Shown here piece by piece: positions 43,441 through 56,021 of a stretch of 64,000 nt of DNA. The stretch lies in contig NC_077238.1 in the NCBI RefSeq assembly GCF_947179165.1, forward strand, positions 73,102,757 through 73,166,756, read 5' to 3'. The DNA comes from Solanum dulcamara. Lineage: Eukaryota > Streptophyta > Magnoliopsida > Solanales > Solanaceae. The position numbers were made by a program, and so were the translations under genes. The notes below the pieces were generated by a model. That model made no database searches and had not been told where the DNA came from. It was given only the letters and a program-made list of their open reading frames with translations. Each line of letters begins with the position of its first letter. Position 1 is the first letter of the stretch.

Positions 43441-44088
43441 ATACGTTGTGAGGACTATGGAAGCAGGGACAAGAGGCCCCACCATTAGGGTGGCTTCACT
43501 GGATCTCAATCCCAAGGTAGAGGTTACCTTAGCATTTTCAGCCTAGTAGGCCAATTCAGGCAGCTCTGCATATTACAAATGGTGATTGTGTGGGTGCTAG
43601 TGGTAAGGGTATCTAGGGTTCAGGTCAGACATCTCAAGGTTCACATTCAGCGTATTCGGCATGGTGGTCAATCCGGTTCAGCAGGGTCATCTCAATGAGT
43701 TGTATATGGTAGGCCATGTTTTGAGTGTGGTGAGTTGGGCCACTTTGCCAAAGATTGTCCAAGAGGCCGTCCTCTCAAGAAGCAGGGCCAGGAGGTTCAA
43801 GCCCCAAAGGCTCCAGTACAGTCAACTAGATGTGGTGTACAGGGTAGTAGGGGTGGTCCCCAGGATGCTAGAAGTGGTTTTCATTTTGGCAAATAATATG
43901 GTCGAGGTAGACCCAACCATATGTATTCTTTTCTAGGTAGACTAGAGGAGGAGGGTTCAGAAGTTGTCATCACAAGTACAATCTCCATCTCTCATCAGCC
44001 TGTCTTTACATTGTTTGATTTGGGGACTACCTTATTATATGTGTCTACTTATTTTGATACTCATTTGGAGTTGTTGTGTGAGCTTTTT
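43441..44088 (+). pseudogene. Gypsy gag C-terminus and protease start (+)
   Basis: Degenerate Gypsy gag-pol in plus orientation. The gag linker is Gly/Ser/Gln-rich. The zinc knuckle reads CFECGELGHFAKDC (43717-43758; C-x2-C-x4-H-x4-C intact), followed by PRGRPLKKQ. The aspartic protease starts in FTLFDLGTTLLYVSTYFDTH near 44010-44070 and keeps the catalytic Asp-x-Gly. It is cut at 44088 by solo LTR 3 and resumes at 46702. Stops are present (for example in the frame near 43906). Confidence 0.85.
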
Positions 44089-46696
44089 TGTTATATCCCG
44101 CATTTTGGTATTTTCGAATAATTCGAGAAAAACCGCAAAAAGTTTAAAACATTGCCATATTTTATTTTGTTTAGCACACAAGTTGCTTATGAAAATTATG
44201 AATTGAAAATATCAAGAATGGCTAGGGGAAAAAAAGAAAAATTCGCAATATGACTCATGAAAATATGGAGGAAGATAAGGGGCAAATTTAGAAATTAGAA
44301 AATAAAATTTTTATGAAGTGCGAAAAAAAAAAGAAAAAAAAATAAGCTTGATCACTTGGGCCTAGGTGGCCATCCATAGTGATGGGCCAAAGCCCATATG
44401 GATAAAAAAAGAAGAAAAAAAAAAGAAAAAGGCCTAAAAGATTCGACTTATTAGTCATCTTGATTTTTTTTAATTCCTAGAAGCTTCAAGAAGCTTGGAG
44501 AGAAAGAAGAAAGGGAGAAAATAAAAAGGGCCATTTGGCCATGTTCTAATAGGCAAGAATTTTGGAAAAATTCTCACCAAAAATTATTCTTTCTTAGCCA
44601 AACAACTAAATGGGAGGGTCTTTAACAAAGTGGAGTAGTTGTTGGAGCAAGAAAATCATTCATTCTTGCAAGGCACAATTCTAGCCAAGTTGAAGAACTA
44701 AGTGGAAAAGATAAGGTTTCAATCTTCTTTATATGTTATGGATGATTGGTATATGTTGTGGAGTGAAGAAGTGGATGAAGTATATGAAAATAAGTGTGTG
44801 GGTGTTGGCCGTGTATGTGTGATGTTGTGTAGAAAGAATGGATTAATTTTATGTAGTATGTGGTTGTTGTTGTAAGGTATAGAAATGGATGAAAATTCAT
44901 GAAAATATGCATGTAGTGGTGTGGCCAAATATGGGGGTGGTTTGACAAGTTATGGTGAATTGATTCTATTTAATGTTTTAGTTGTTGTTATGGATTCTAT
45001 GTTGCTAATAAAAGCTTAAGGATCCTTATAAAGTTGTAGTATTTGGAGACTTGTTTTAGAAGTTTGTAAAGTTAATATAATGTTCTTGCATATATGGAAG
45101 CTAATGTTGTTAGTATGATGTGGTTAGTGTGTAAATTATTGGGTTGTCGTAATTGAATTTGAAAGAAGGGATTAGATTGTTGTTGTTCTTATTGGAGTTG
45201 GAAGGTCTTGGAGGAAGTAGTATATTGATTTAGTATTGTTGTTGGTAATGTGACCGAGTTGAATTCTCGGATTGTTATTGATAAAATTGGCTGAGTTAGA
45301 TTCTCGGGGATGGTGTATTTATACGGGAAGTGCTAACGAAATTTCAATAGAAAAAAAATGTTAGTTTAGGATAAGAATCTTGGATATCTACAGCTAATGT
45401 TTGCATTCGTTAACATTGTTATAGATTTTTGGGAAGGCCAAGATTTAAGTGGGATTGACTAAGGAAGCGGATGAGGTATGTAAGGCTTACCCTTTTGTTT
45501 CAATGCATGATTCCGATGTTATGGTTTCATAAGTGCTTCCATATTTTCTTTATTTTCAAAAGCTAGGTGTCAATGGTCCCAAGGAAATGACTACTTTTCC
45601 TATAACCCATCAATATTTTCCAAAATATCTATAGTTTCCCAAAACAAAGATTTACAGTATTACAAGCTTTTATGACAATAACGATGGATATGTTTTACAA
45701 CGACATTGATGATGTCGAGGATGAGAATATGTCTATGATGGCTGTGATAAGAACGACTTCATGTATGTAAGGTTTACCCTTCTTTTTCTTGGCATGTTTT
45801 GACATAAGTATATAGATCTACTCTTTCTTTTGACATGGGTTTTATGAAACAAGTATATGACATTTTATACAATTTCAAGGAAGTCCTATTCGTAGAGCCA
45901 CTAGGATGGCCAATTTTCTTGAGTTTCCAAAGGATATTTTCTCGTGCTTAGATACGTGTATATGATTCCAAAAGTTTTATTTTGATATAATCCATGATAA
46001 TTTTCGAAAGGTACTTGACATGACTCTTGTCTTGATTTTTGAATCATAGCTCATTCCGATTATTCTACGAGTCTTAAAAATTGGTCCTATGTGCATATGT
46101 ATACGATTTGGCGCCTTACGAGATTGTGACCTTATTCTATGTTCTCTTAATATTATCCTTTGTTGATAGTCTCATCTTATAATAATTGTTCCTTCAAGGT
46201 GAGACAAAGTGACCATGGTTAGTCTATAATACAATCGGAGGTTACCGACCTTCCGTCACTCCGATAGATACATGACTTTCATTGGGCTTTCCTGCATGCT
46301 GTCTATATGTATATGTATATGTTTATAGGGGATATGGGGAAGGTTCATATGTGGTTCTATAGACGCATTTCCACCTGGTCAGTTGGCGTAATTTTCATCC
46401 CGGACGCGGGATGCCTGGACGCGGGACATATGTGGGTGATATGATATTTTGGATATAGAGTGTCAGCTTTGTAAGCAGCGTCACCAGCCAATATGTTATT
46501 ATATCGTATGTCACGAGTTTTATAGGATGATAGATTTTGGAAAGTAAGATTCGCAAAGCTTAGCTATGTTTTTTTTTCATTTCTTTTGATGTACAAGTCT
46601 AAATAGATTAAGTATGTAATATGAGGTAATGGGTTCGCTCAGCTCCGAGCATGGGGTCGGGTGCCCATCATACCCTATTAAGATCGGGGTGTGACA
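44089..46696 (+). mobile_element. Solo LTR 3 (~2.6 kb) inside the Gypsy protease
   Basis: Starts TGTTATATCCCGCATTTTGG and ends GGGGTGTGACA. Flanked by TTTTT on both sides (44084-44088 and 46697-46701), a 5-bp target duplication. The interrupted protease frame continues across it. A donor-like GAGGTATGTAAGG lies at 45474-45486. Weak open frames at 44719-44948 (minus) have no domain. Confidence 0.85.
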
Positions 46697-46701
46697 TTTT
46701 T

Positions 46702-47823
46702 CATGTGCCTATGCATGTAGCTACGTTGGTAGGTGACTCTTTAGCATTAGGTCGAGTTGATAAATCATGTGTGGTGTCCATCTTGGAGTATGATATTGGG
46801 AAGACTTGATTATCTTAGATATGGTATATTTTGATGTGATTCTAGGCATGGATTGGCTATTTACCTACCATGTGGTCTTGGATTGCTTTTCTAATATTGT
46901 CACCTTGTACATGCAAAGTATCCCTCTAATTGTGTGGATGGGTACCGATAGCCTTATGTCGAGGGGTGTGATATAATTTCTAAGTGTGCAATAGTTGGTA
47001 GGAATAGGGTGTTTGTCCTATATTGCTTATGTTCATGATACTAGTGCAGATACTCCTTTCCTTAAGTCAGTTTCCATGGTTAGCTTATTTCTTGATGTGT
47101 TTCCTACTAATCTACCTGGTTTTCCTCCTAATCGCGACATTGATTCTTGCATTGATATTAAGCAGGGCATGCAACCAGTTTCTATTATGCTCTATCTGAT
47201 GGCTCTAGTTACATTGAGAGAGCTTAAGCAGCAGCTCCAGGACCTTCTGAGCAAGGGGTTCATTAGGCCTAGTGTATCTCTATGGGGTTCTCCTATTCTT
47301 TTCTAGAAAAAGAAGGATGGTTACTTGCATATGTGTATTTACTATAAGTGGTTGAACAAGGTGACCATCAAGAACAAGTATCTGATGTCTCATGTTGATG
47401 ACTTATTTGATCAGCTCTAAGGTGCAACAATATTCTCTAAGATATACTTGAGATCGATCTACCATTAGTTGAGGAGTAGGGCGATGGATAATTCAAAAAG
47501 TGTCTTTAGGACTCGTTATGGTCATTATAAGTTCCTAGTGATGTCTTTTGGTTTGACCAACCCCAGTAACATTCATGGATTTGATGAATCGTATGATCAA
47601 GTCCTATTTGGACTCCTTTGTGATGTGTTCATCAATGACATTCTAGTTTACTCTGGCAGTAGGGAGTAGTATTTAAGGATTATGCTTCGATTTTTATAGG
47701 ATCAACATTTGTATGGCAAGTTCTCTAAGTGTGAGTTTTGGCTCGAGTCTGTGCCATTCTCAAGGTACGTGGTGTCCAAGGATGGTATTATGGTGGATCC
47801 AACAAAGGTAGAGGAAGTTCGTG
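46702..47823 (+). pseudogene. Gypsy protease end and reverse transcriptase (+), truncated
   Basis: Continuation of the 43441-44088 element. Protease end: VILGMDW-like and YHVVLD (near 46840-46880). Pol linker: FLDVFPTNLPGFPPNRDIDS. RT: LQDLLSKGFIRPSVSLWGSP, then [27 protein letters not shown], then RTRYGHYKFLVMSFGLTNP. The catalytic motif reads FINDILVYS (47628-47639), so Asp is changed to Asn. Stops split it at about 47305, 47418 and 47668. It is cut at 47823 by an LTR in the opposite orientation. Confidence 0.88.
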
Positions 47824-50027
47824 TGTCACAACCTAAGACTACCCCCTAGATATGACATTGTTAATAGAATTCTGCAAGACTCTAAATGAACCATATGACA
47901 TAGCATCACTAAGACGATCAACATAACTGAATGTAAAGAGATAAGTGGAACATAAGCCTCAAAAGTCTGATATAGCATAATAGGAAAATCGGATTCAACT
48001 CAACATATGCGGAATCATCTAATTTCTGGAAAGCCTCTACCATAATTGAGATGCTAGAACATGTTTCTATCCATATCTAATATCTGAAAACTCAAACTAA
48101 AGTCTGAAAAAGTAGTCATAAGAGGTATATTATCAAAACATGAGGACTTGCCAAGCAAAAGCAAGATGATAGGATCAAACACTAATTGCGGGCGTGAGAT
48201 GGAGCGTCAGAACCTATATTATGAGACAATATAGGCAAAAGTGTGTGGTCAGTACTATGAAATGTACTGAGTGTAGAGAATATGCATAAACATAACATAA
48301 TGGTATAATAAGTCTGAAAACATGATAATGCAGTGACCAATCTAAAATATGACATAATCTAATAAATCTGAGTTTAAAACATAATACATGATCAATGCAA
48401 TATTTTTGAAAGAGTCATAATCATATCATAAGCTTTTGTGGGAGATACCATTAACCGAAAAAAACCATGTGAGCTATAACATGGAGTTCAGTGTACTTCT
48501 CCCACACCGAAAAGAGAGTGTACTGCTTGCCAAGGTAATGACCATAATCATGAGCGTAGGTAATCCACTAGCTAGAGTCAATTAAGATTAAAACCTATAG
48601 AGGCACGTATTTATGGGACAAGGGTATTGCTTCTAAAGAACTCCTCCACTACTAATAGGTCATCCTTCATCCCAAAGTCCACTCAATGTTAAGTAAATTC
48701 CCAATGGAAATCATGTATAAACATATCACATTCATAATCTTTGAAATGGTAAGAATCTAGTAATACCAAATTATTCATAACTTTATATAATAAGAATAAC
48801 CCTTTAAATAATGATTTCATAATATACTCAGAAGAGTCACTTATCTAAAGCATATAAATCATGATAATCTTTCATAATGAGAATACTTTGATCAGAAGCA
48901 TTCTACTTTATAAAACATACTTGATAATTTATCTAAAAGCATCCTTTATCTCATAAACTTCTTTAAATCTTCATGAATGTATATCAACATAGCTTAGTTC
49001 ATAATCAAAATATCCACATAGCATGGTTCATGTGAAAATCATTGAAAATATTGAATTATGATCAAATCATGCATAATTAGATATTGAAATCAATTGAACC
49101 CATGGAAGGATCACGAAAACCTTAGAATTGGGTAAGAATCATTAGAGAGAATGTGAGGTTTCTTTGGGACTTAATGGGTGAAGAGAGACCCATTGATGAA
49201 CCCTAGCTGTGAACTTGGAAGAGGAGACTTGAAGCTTGAACAACCCTACATTCACCTTGAGAGAAAACTTAGAGAAGAAGATTTGGGGTTTTGAGAGAAT
49301 AAAAGTGAATAGGGGGGTGAGTCTTAGAGTTAGTTATAGGTCCTCAAAATGGGATAGAAACAACGTTGTATGGGAATTAAAATTGTAGGAAAAGACCCAA
49401 TTAAACCTGAGAAAATAACTGTTGAATAGGTTTTACGAGCCCATCTACGGACCGTACTACCTTCTACGGACCGTAGAAGGCCGTCCGTAGAAACTAACCT
49501 GAAATTTTTAGTTTTTGGACTTGAACCATGAACACACTTTTACGACCCGTAAACCATTCTACGGACAGTACTATCCAATCGTGGACTCCAAGTACTAAAA
49601 TCACAAATCTTTGAAGTGTGATTTATTAGACCCAACAACGGCTCATACTTCCATGTATGGCCCGTACTGTTTGCTTGTAAAAGATAAATTGAGGTTTTGA
49701 AGTTTTAGGACTTTGTCTACAAGCCTATCCACGAACCATATAACAATCCATGATTCATAATCTTCACTCATCCTTTTCAAGTCAAATTTTTGAGTCTCTA
49801 AATCTCATCTACGACCCAATTTCATGACCCGTAATTCCTTCTAGAGGCGTAAGCATGACTCATATAACACTGAACCAATTTCTGAAATTCTAAGGCATCA
49901 ACCACTACTAGTTTCCTTGGTCTGTCCAACCATCTACGGTCCATATATGTGGCCATACAACTAGTGCACCAAAAACTTCTATAACTTTTCATTTCCACTC
50001 TAAGTTTCACACTTCCTAGGTATTACA
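47824..50027 (-). mobile_element. 3' LTR of a minus-strand Gypsy element
   Basis: On plus it starts TGTCACAACCTAAGACTACC and ends CTAGGTATTACA, next to a PPT at 50028. It contains the perfect palindrome CCTTCTACGG-a-CCGTAGAAGG (49460-49480) and other ACGGACCGTA motifs (49440-49870). Parts match 50810-51600 and 60716-62053, which together form a second, split LTR of this family. No coding sequence lies inside. Confidence 0.75.
49460..49480. repeat. Perfect 10-bp-arm palindrome in an LTR
   Basis: Arms CCTTCTACGG and CCGTAGAAGG around a single A. Part of a cluster of ACGGACCGTA-type motifs in 49440-49560. Confidence 0.9.
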
Positions 50028-50809
50028 ATATCTCTCCCTTGGGAATATTTGTCCTCGAATAAGATTCAACTAAGCATGAATAGAGTAGGGAAAGATCTAA
50101 CAGCCCAACAAGAATGCAAAAACATATGAAATGCCTAAAACCAAGGAGAAATCTACCCCAAGCTAAAACATGAACTTTTAAACTGATTTCATGACATGCA
50201 TGCATATGGAAACATGATAATAGCTGAAACGCATGAATCTAAAAGAGTATACAAGAGGAATTAATACCTCAAACTGAAACTGAAGCAAAGGGAAAAAGAT
50301 AGAGGTACATCATATTGGCTTTGGCCTCCAAGTAGAACCTTTCAACTAACTGATTCATCCAAAGGACTTTCACTAAAGCAACTTCTTTATTTCTCAACTT
50401 CCGAACTTAACGATCCAAAATCTCAACCGGAACCTCTTCATAAGGGAGACTTTCTTTGACACCAATAGTCTTTGATGGCATAACTGAAGCAGGATCACCA
50501 ATACACTTTTTCAATAAGGACACGTGAAACATCGGATGCTCGGAATCCAACTCGGAGGGAAATCTAACTTATAGGCCACCTTGCCAAACACCTTAAAATA
50601 TGATAAGGGCCAACATACCTCGGAATGAGCTTTCCTTTCTTACAAAACCTCATCACACCCTTCTTAGGTAAGATTTTCAAATAAATCCAATAATCAAGTT
50701 CAAGTTCAAGATCTTTTCTCATCATATCAGCATAGAATTTCTACCTACCCTTGGCAATTTTCACTCTCTCTCTAACAAGTAAAACTTTCTCCATAGCCTC
50801 ATGAACTAA
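50028..50809 (-). pseudogene. Gypsy integrase C-terminus and chromo-like tail (-)
   Basis: It starts at the PPT (minus CCCAAGGGAGAGATAT) next to the 3' LTR. The minus strand encodes EAMEKVLLVRERE, YLKILPKKGVMRF, KKGKLIPRYVGPYHIL, then VALVKVLWMNQLVE and a YLFP end. This is the C-terminal integrase and chromodomain-like tail of chromoviruses (Tekay/Del-like), which can direct integration into heterochromatin. Stops and frame changes are present. The upstream part of pol is absent: it is cut at 50810 by an LTR. Confidence 0.78.
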
Positions 50810-51606
50810 TGTTATGACCCAAGCTACCCTTCTACACGTGACATGGTGAACAGAATCTCAAAAGACCCTAAACAAGCCATTTGGCATAAGCATGACACTA
50901 AGATAATCAACATAATCAAATAAATTATAAAGCAAAATATAAGTCGTAAATAATAATCTCATACGATACCAAAATCAGAGTACAAAGACTTCATAAATGC
51001 AACTGTACTATGTTTGACAACAAACCTCTACTAATCATAGGTATAACTAGGATAAGCCCTCGCTCACAAAATAATCTAAAAACTAAAATGACTTAACGGA
51101 ACATAAGAAATCATAATGTGGTCATGCACTCGAACCATGAGGACTCACCAAAAGCTAAGAAAACTTGATCAATCTACTAGCCACAGATGGATTTAGGAAT
51201 GTTATAACCTATAATATAAAACAATATAGGCATAAGAGATGTATATGTCAGTACTTGAAATGTACTGAGTATGGAGAATATAAAATAACATGGCATAACA
51301 TATCATAAGTTTGAAAACATGATAATGCAATAAAAAGGCTAAAACAGGACAAAATCTTGGTCAAACAAAATATATGATCAATGCAATATTCGTAAAAGAC
51401 TCATAATTATAACATAAGTGACAGATACCGTCAACCAACATAAACCATGTGAGATACAACATGGAGTTCAGTGTAATACTCCCACACCAAAAAGAGAGTA
51501 TCCTACTTTCCAAGGTAAGGACCATGATCATAAGCTTAGGTGGATCCACTAGCTAGTATTGTCAGATCGGGACATCCTACGGGAGAACATGACATTATGC
51601 GCTCTT
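50810..51606 (-). mobile_element. LTR fragment (left part of a split LTR)
   Basis: Starts TGTTATGACCCAAG and shows the order of motifs seen at 47824-48590, including ACCATGTGAG(A/C)TA and ACATGGAGTTCAGTGTA, then CCACTAGCTAG. Its continuation, matching 48700-50027, is at 60716-62053. A truncated Gypsy element lies between the two parts. The right edge is approximate. Confidence 0.62.
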
Positions 51607-51631
51607 AATTATGCGCTCAGCCTAACCATCT

Positions 51632-51851
51632 ATCTAAGGGTGAAAGGTTAAAGGGCAGCCCGGTGCACTAAAGCTCCCGCTATGCGCGGGGTCCGGGGAA
51701 GGGCCTGACCACAAGGGTCTATTGTACGCAGCCTTGCCTTGCATTTCTGCCAGAGGCTGTTTCCAAGGCTTGAACCCGTGACCTCCTGGTCACATGGCAG
51801 CAACTTTACCAGTTACTCCAAGGCTCCCCTTCAATCTAAGGGTGAAAGGTT
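51632..51851. repeat. 18-bp target duplication around the Au-type SINE
   Basis: ATCTAAGGGTGAAAGGTT is present at 51632-51649 and 51834-51851, identical. It flanks the SINE on both sides and belongs to the interrupted integrase sequence. Confidence 0.93.
51650..51833 (-). mobile_element. Au-type SINE, complete
   Basis: 184 bp in minus orientation. On minus it begins GAAGGGGAGCCTTGGAGTAA and carries an A box (AACTGGTAAAGTTG) and a B box (GGTTCAAGCC), the RNA polymerase III promoter. It ends with GGGCTGCCCTTT. This matches the Au SINE family known from many angiosperms. The 18-bp perfect target duplication shows a recent LINE-mediated insertion. It sits in the integrase region of the minus-strand Gypsy element. 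Confidence 0.9.
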
Positions 51852-53045
51852 GTACCCAGATTAATTTGTGTCCCCAGTCCTTTCTAGAAATACTTCCAGA
51901 AGTTAGCAGTAAATTGTGCTCCTCTATCAGAGATAATAGATACTGGGAAAATCGTGCAGACTAACAATCTCTCTAATATAAAGCTCTACATAGTCTTCGT
52001 CTATAAAAGTAGTCTTGATGGGTAAAAAATGAGTTGATTTAGTTAGACTATCAACAATTACCCAAATAGAATCAAACTTACGATGTGACTTGTGTAACCC
52101 TATAATAAAATCCATATTAATTGCTTCACACTTACACAAAGGAATGGCTATCTCCTGGATTAGACCAGCGGGCTTTAGATGTCCAACCTTCACCTATTGA
52201 CAATTAAGACACTATGCCACAAACTCAAAAATGTCCTTCTTCATTCTGTGCCACTAATAGATCTCTTTAATATCATGGCACATCTTTATTGAACTTGGGT
52301 GAATCGAATAATGAGAATAATATGTATCTTCCATAATCTGATGTTGAAGCCCTGCAACATTCAGAACATACAATTGTCTTTTATATTTGAGACCTCCATC
52401 TCCTTCAATATCAAGGTCTAAAGACTCCCTATCTTGAGCCTTGGCTCTGAGCTGCTCCAAGATAGGATCCTCACACTGTCATGCCTTTATATCTATAACT
52501 AGAGATGATATGGCTGTGTCCTGAACTGTGACCCTACTATCATTTGCCTCTAGTAATCTAACTCCCATGCTAGCTAACTGATGAATATCTTGATCTAATT
52601 CACACCTCTCAACACCTAAATAGGATAAACTACCCATAGATCGCAAACTGAGGGCATCAACTATCATATTCGCCTTCCCCGGATGATACAAAATATCTAC
52701 GTCGTAGTCTTTCAATAACTCAAGCTATCAATGTTGTTGCATATTTAACTCCTTCTGTCTAAAGTTATACAAGAGGATCTTATGATCTGTGAATATGTCA
52801 ATGTGAACACCATACAAATAGTGTCTCCAGATCTTTAACACATGCACAACTGCAGCCAACTTTAAATCGTGGGTCGGATAATTCTTCTCATGCTTCCTCA
52901 ATTTCCTTGAAACATATGCGATCATCTTACCATGTTGCAATAGAAAACATCCCAACCCAACACCAAAAGCATCACAGTAATCTACATAGCCCTCTGAACC
53001 CTCTAACAAGGCTAAAACTGGTGTTGATGTCAATCTGTCCTTCAA

Positions 53046-53822
53046 CTCATGAAAACTATGCTCGCAAGCCTCAGTCCACTAAACTTAGTTGATTTCTGAG
53101 TTAGCTTTGTTAGTGGTGCCAAAATTGAAGAAACCCCCTCAATGAACGTTCTGTAGCACCAACTAACCCTAGAAAACTATGGACCTCTGTTGGAGTCATA
53201 GGCCTGGCCAAGTCTTCACTGCCTCAATATTCTGTGTATCCACCATAATGCTTTTATTTAATACAATATAGCCTAAGAAAGATACAAATTTCAACCAGTA
53301 CTCGCATTAATATAACTTGCATAAAGTTTTTGATCTCGAAGAACCAAAGAAATGCTCACAAATAATCTGTATGTTCATCTTTTGAACATGAATATACCAA
53401 AATATCATCAATAAATACAATCACGAATAGGTATAGACGCGGCCTGAATATACTATTCATTAGGTCCATGAACACTACTGGGGCATTAGTCAATTCGAAA
53501 GACATCACCAAAAACTCAAAGTGTTCATATCTGGTTCTAAAAGCTATCTTGGGAATATCTTTCTCCCAAACTCATACCTGATGGTACCCTAATCTCAAAA
53601 AATCTGTGAGAAGTACTTAGAACCCTATAAATGATCAAACAAATCATCGATCCTTAGAAGGGGATACTTATTCTTTATAGTCGCCATATCAGACTGTCGA
53701 TAATCGATGCACATTCTTAGTGATCCATCTTTTTTTCTCAAAAATAACAAAGGCGCACCCCACGGTGAAGCACTAGGCCTGATAAAGCCTTTATCTAGCA
53801 TGTCTTTTAGTTTCTCCTTCAA
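53046..53822 (-). pseudogene. Gypsy reverse transcriptase (-)
   Basis: The minus strand encodes [54 protein letters not shown], then, after a frame change, [19 protein letters not shown] sequence. The catalytic motif is FIDDILVYS at about 53404-53412, with both Asp retained. Frame changes near 53600 and at about 53090 break it. RT copies the element RNA into DNA. Confidence 0.85.
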
Positions 53823-54465
53823 CCTTTTTAGCTCAGCAGGAGCCAGTCTATAAGGAGGGATAGATATGGGTTGTGTCCCTATAGCATATCGATAGCAAAA
53901 TCAATTTCCCATTCTGGGGGGGAATACCAGGAATCTCATCTGAAAATATGTCTGGAAACTCATTAACCACCGAAACAGACTAGAGAGTTGGTGGTTCTGC
54001 ATCTTTATCTTGAACGCGCACAAGATGATAAATACAACCCTTTATAATCATCTTCCTTACCTTAAGATAGGAAATAAACCTACCTTTTGGCGTTGTTGTA
54101 CTACCTTTCCATTCCCGAACCACCTCTTCCGGAAAGTGGAATCTAACAATATTTTTCCTACACTCAACATTAGCATAATAAGACGCTAACCAGTTCATCC
54201 CTATGATGCATTCAAAATCAATCATCTCTAACTCTACAAGGTCTACAAAGGTCTGACGGTCGATAATTTCTATCATGCAACCTCGATAGACTCTTTTGGC
54301 AATAATAGATTCACCAAGTACTATAGACACAATAAAGGTTCGATTTAATAACTCTGCTACTATATGCAACATCCCCGCAAAATATGGTGTAACATAGGAC
54401 AAAGTAGATCCAAGATCTATCAAAGCATAAACATAATGGGAGAAAACAATCAATGTATCTGTCAC
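53823..54465 (-). pseudogene. Gypsy protease (-)
   Basis: The minus-strand frame at 54465-53980 encodes YALIDLGSTLSYVTPYFA (Asp-x-Gly-Ser catalytic motif, near residue 17), IDFECIIGMNWLASYYANVE, and FISYLKVRKMIIKGCIYHL in the pol linker. Typical of the chromovirus pepsin-like protease. It releases gag and pol products. The frame is open here for 161 codons, in contrast with the broken gag. Confidence 0.88.
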
Positions 54466-55860
54466 AACATCTGGTGAAGACTCTGAGTCCTGTCAGTCAA
54501 TAAGTGCATATGTACGGTTCTAGCCACTACCAGAACTAAATGCTCCCTCTCTGCCTCTTCCTCTACCTATTAAAGTCTGGGTCTACGCCCTGAAGATTAT
54601 GCGATGAAGAGGAACCTACTACTGACCCTGTCGGCTGACCTATACCACTCTGACCTATGTCGAGTAGTTTCTCCATCTATGCCCCTCCTATCCACAAGAG
54701 TAACATGTTGGAACCCTTCCTGCACCTCCCAAAATACATCCTACTACAAGTAGCATAACGAGGTTGGGCTAGCCTATCCTAGCCTGAACTCCTCTGCTGT
54801 TGAGAACCTGATGCTCATGATCCATCATCTGGGCTTAAATGTCTCCGATGATCAAGTCTACTACTCGAGAACTACTGCGGTGGAGGTCTAGGTGGCCTAC
54901 TAGAATATCGGGGTTTGGGATCACCCTGAAACTCTCACTATGAACCAGTGCTCCTAGCCCTCTTCTACTGCTCTCTCACGACCCTCTCACTCATATACTA
55001 CTAATATCGGTGTCTATGCCCTGTGTAAAGGCCTGAATTCGCGAGATATCCATACTATTATTTAGTGCAACGATAGAAAAAATATTGATATAGTCTGAAT
55101 CAAGCCCTCCAAAATATCTGCGTACCCTATCATGCATCGCATCAACAAATATAGGTGCATATCTATCCAATGAATCAAATCTTAGCCAGTATTCTCGAAC
55201 ACTCATGCTGCCCTATAGAAATTTAAGAAACTGATGTACCTGGGCATCCCTAATCTCTCGAGGAAAATAGTGATCTATGAAATCTTCTGTAAATATACTC
55301 TAAGTGGGTAGAGGTGTATCTTTTCCCCTAGATCTCTCCTAACACTCGTACTATAATACTGCAAAATCACGTAATTGAAATGCTGCTAACTCAACTGACT
55401 GAGCCACTGAGGCATGCATCACCCTGAAGGTCCTATGAAGATGATCAATAAAGTGCTGAGTATCCTTTCTACGATCTTTCCCTGTAAACTATAGAGGATT
55501 CAAGGTAATAAATAAATTTATGAACTCTCGAACTACTGAGCCTTTCAGAAGGTCTGACAACATATGGAATAACCTACTGGTGCTGTGTAGCTACTAATTA
55601 TGCTAACATACATACTCCACTCTTAAAATCCTGGTCAGATTGAATAGGAAAATCTAGAAGTAGTACCGCTGGTGGGGTCGGGGGTCATGTAGCCCTCAGA
55701 GGCTCTTGAAGTAGTGGAGAAGCTATAGGGGGATGAAAAGATATCTCTCCCTATGTCTCTGGATGGGCTACCTCCGTCTATGGTACCTTGCCCGCACCTT
55801 CACCTACAACTGTATCTAGCCCCTGGCTAGCTATGCTCTGTCTGGTGTCAGCCATCTCTC
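54466..55860 (-). pseudogene. Gypsy gag (-), broken
   Basis: The minus strand starts with MADTRQSIASQGLD near 55853. The gag core includes DFKSGVY, FIDHLHRTFRVMHA, SVELAAFQLRDFAV, YFPREIRDAQVHQFLK, and (55206-54991) MSVREYWLRFDSLDRYAPIF. A degenerate zinc knuckle (CYSCG-stop-EGHRWRN, last Cys lost) lies near 54690. Many stops. It lies between the protease and the leader with PBS. Confidence 0.8.
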
Positions 55861-56009
55861 TATAAACAAATATCAATTATAAGCCTGAAAAACTCAACCC
55901 TTAAGACACCGCTCTAATATGCCCTGTAGCTTCTTGCTTATCGAATGTGGTGCACAACACATTAAGATTCTACTAAACACGGCTTGCAGACTCCCTGGGA
56001 TACAATGTT

Positions 56010-56021
56010 GCTCTGATACCA
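56010..56021 (-). other. PBS of the minus-strand Gypsy element
   Basis: TGGTATCAGAGC on minus, four bases from the LTR edge at 56026. The 100-bp leader before it resembles that of the LARD-like element (35660-35756). Confidence 0.93.

Larger units (their letters stand above)
51607..53045 (-). pseudogene. Gypsy RNase H and integrase (-), broken
   Basis: Minus strand, right to left. RNase [21 protein letters not shown], then [40 protein letters not shown] and FTDHK. Link: KDYDVDILYHPGKANMIVDA. Integrase zinc region: SHYSIHPSSIKMCHDIKEIY. Integrase core: MDFIIGL (first catalytic Asp) and WVIVDSLTKSTHFLP (second Asp region). After the Au-type SINE insertion it continues with GTQINL and FHP-stop-IDG-stop-AER near 51607-51890. 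It ends near 51607 without a 3' LTR. Multiple stops. Confidence 0.88.

Noticed and set aside
44719..44948. His/Thr-rich frames on minus in solo LTR 3
   Set aside because: Low-complexity antisense of LTR sequence.
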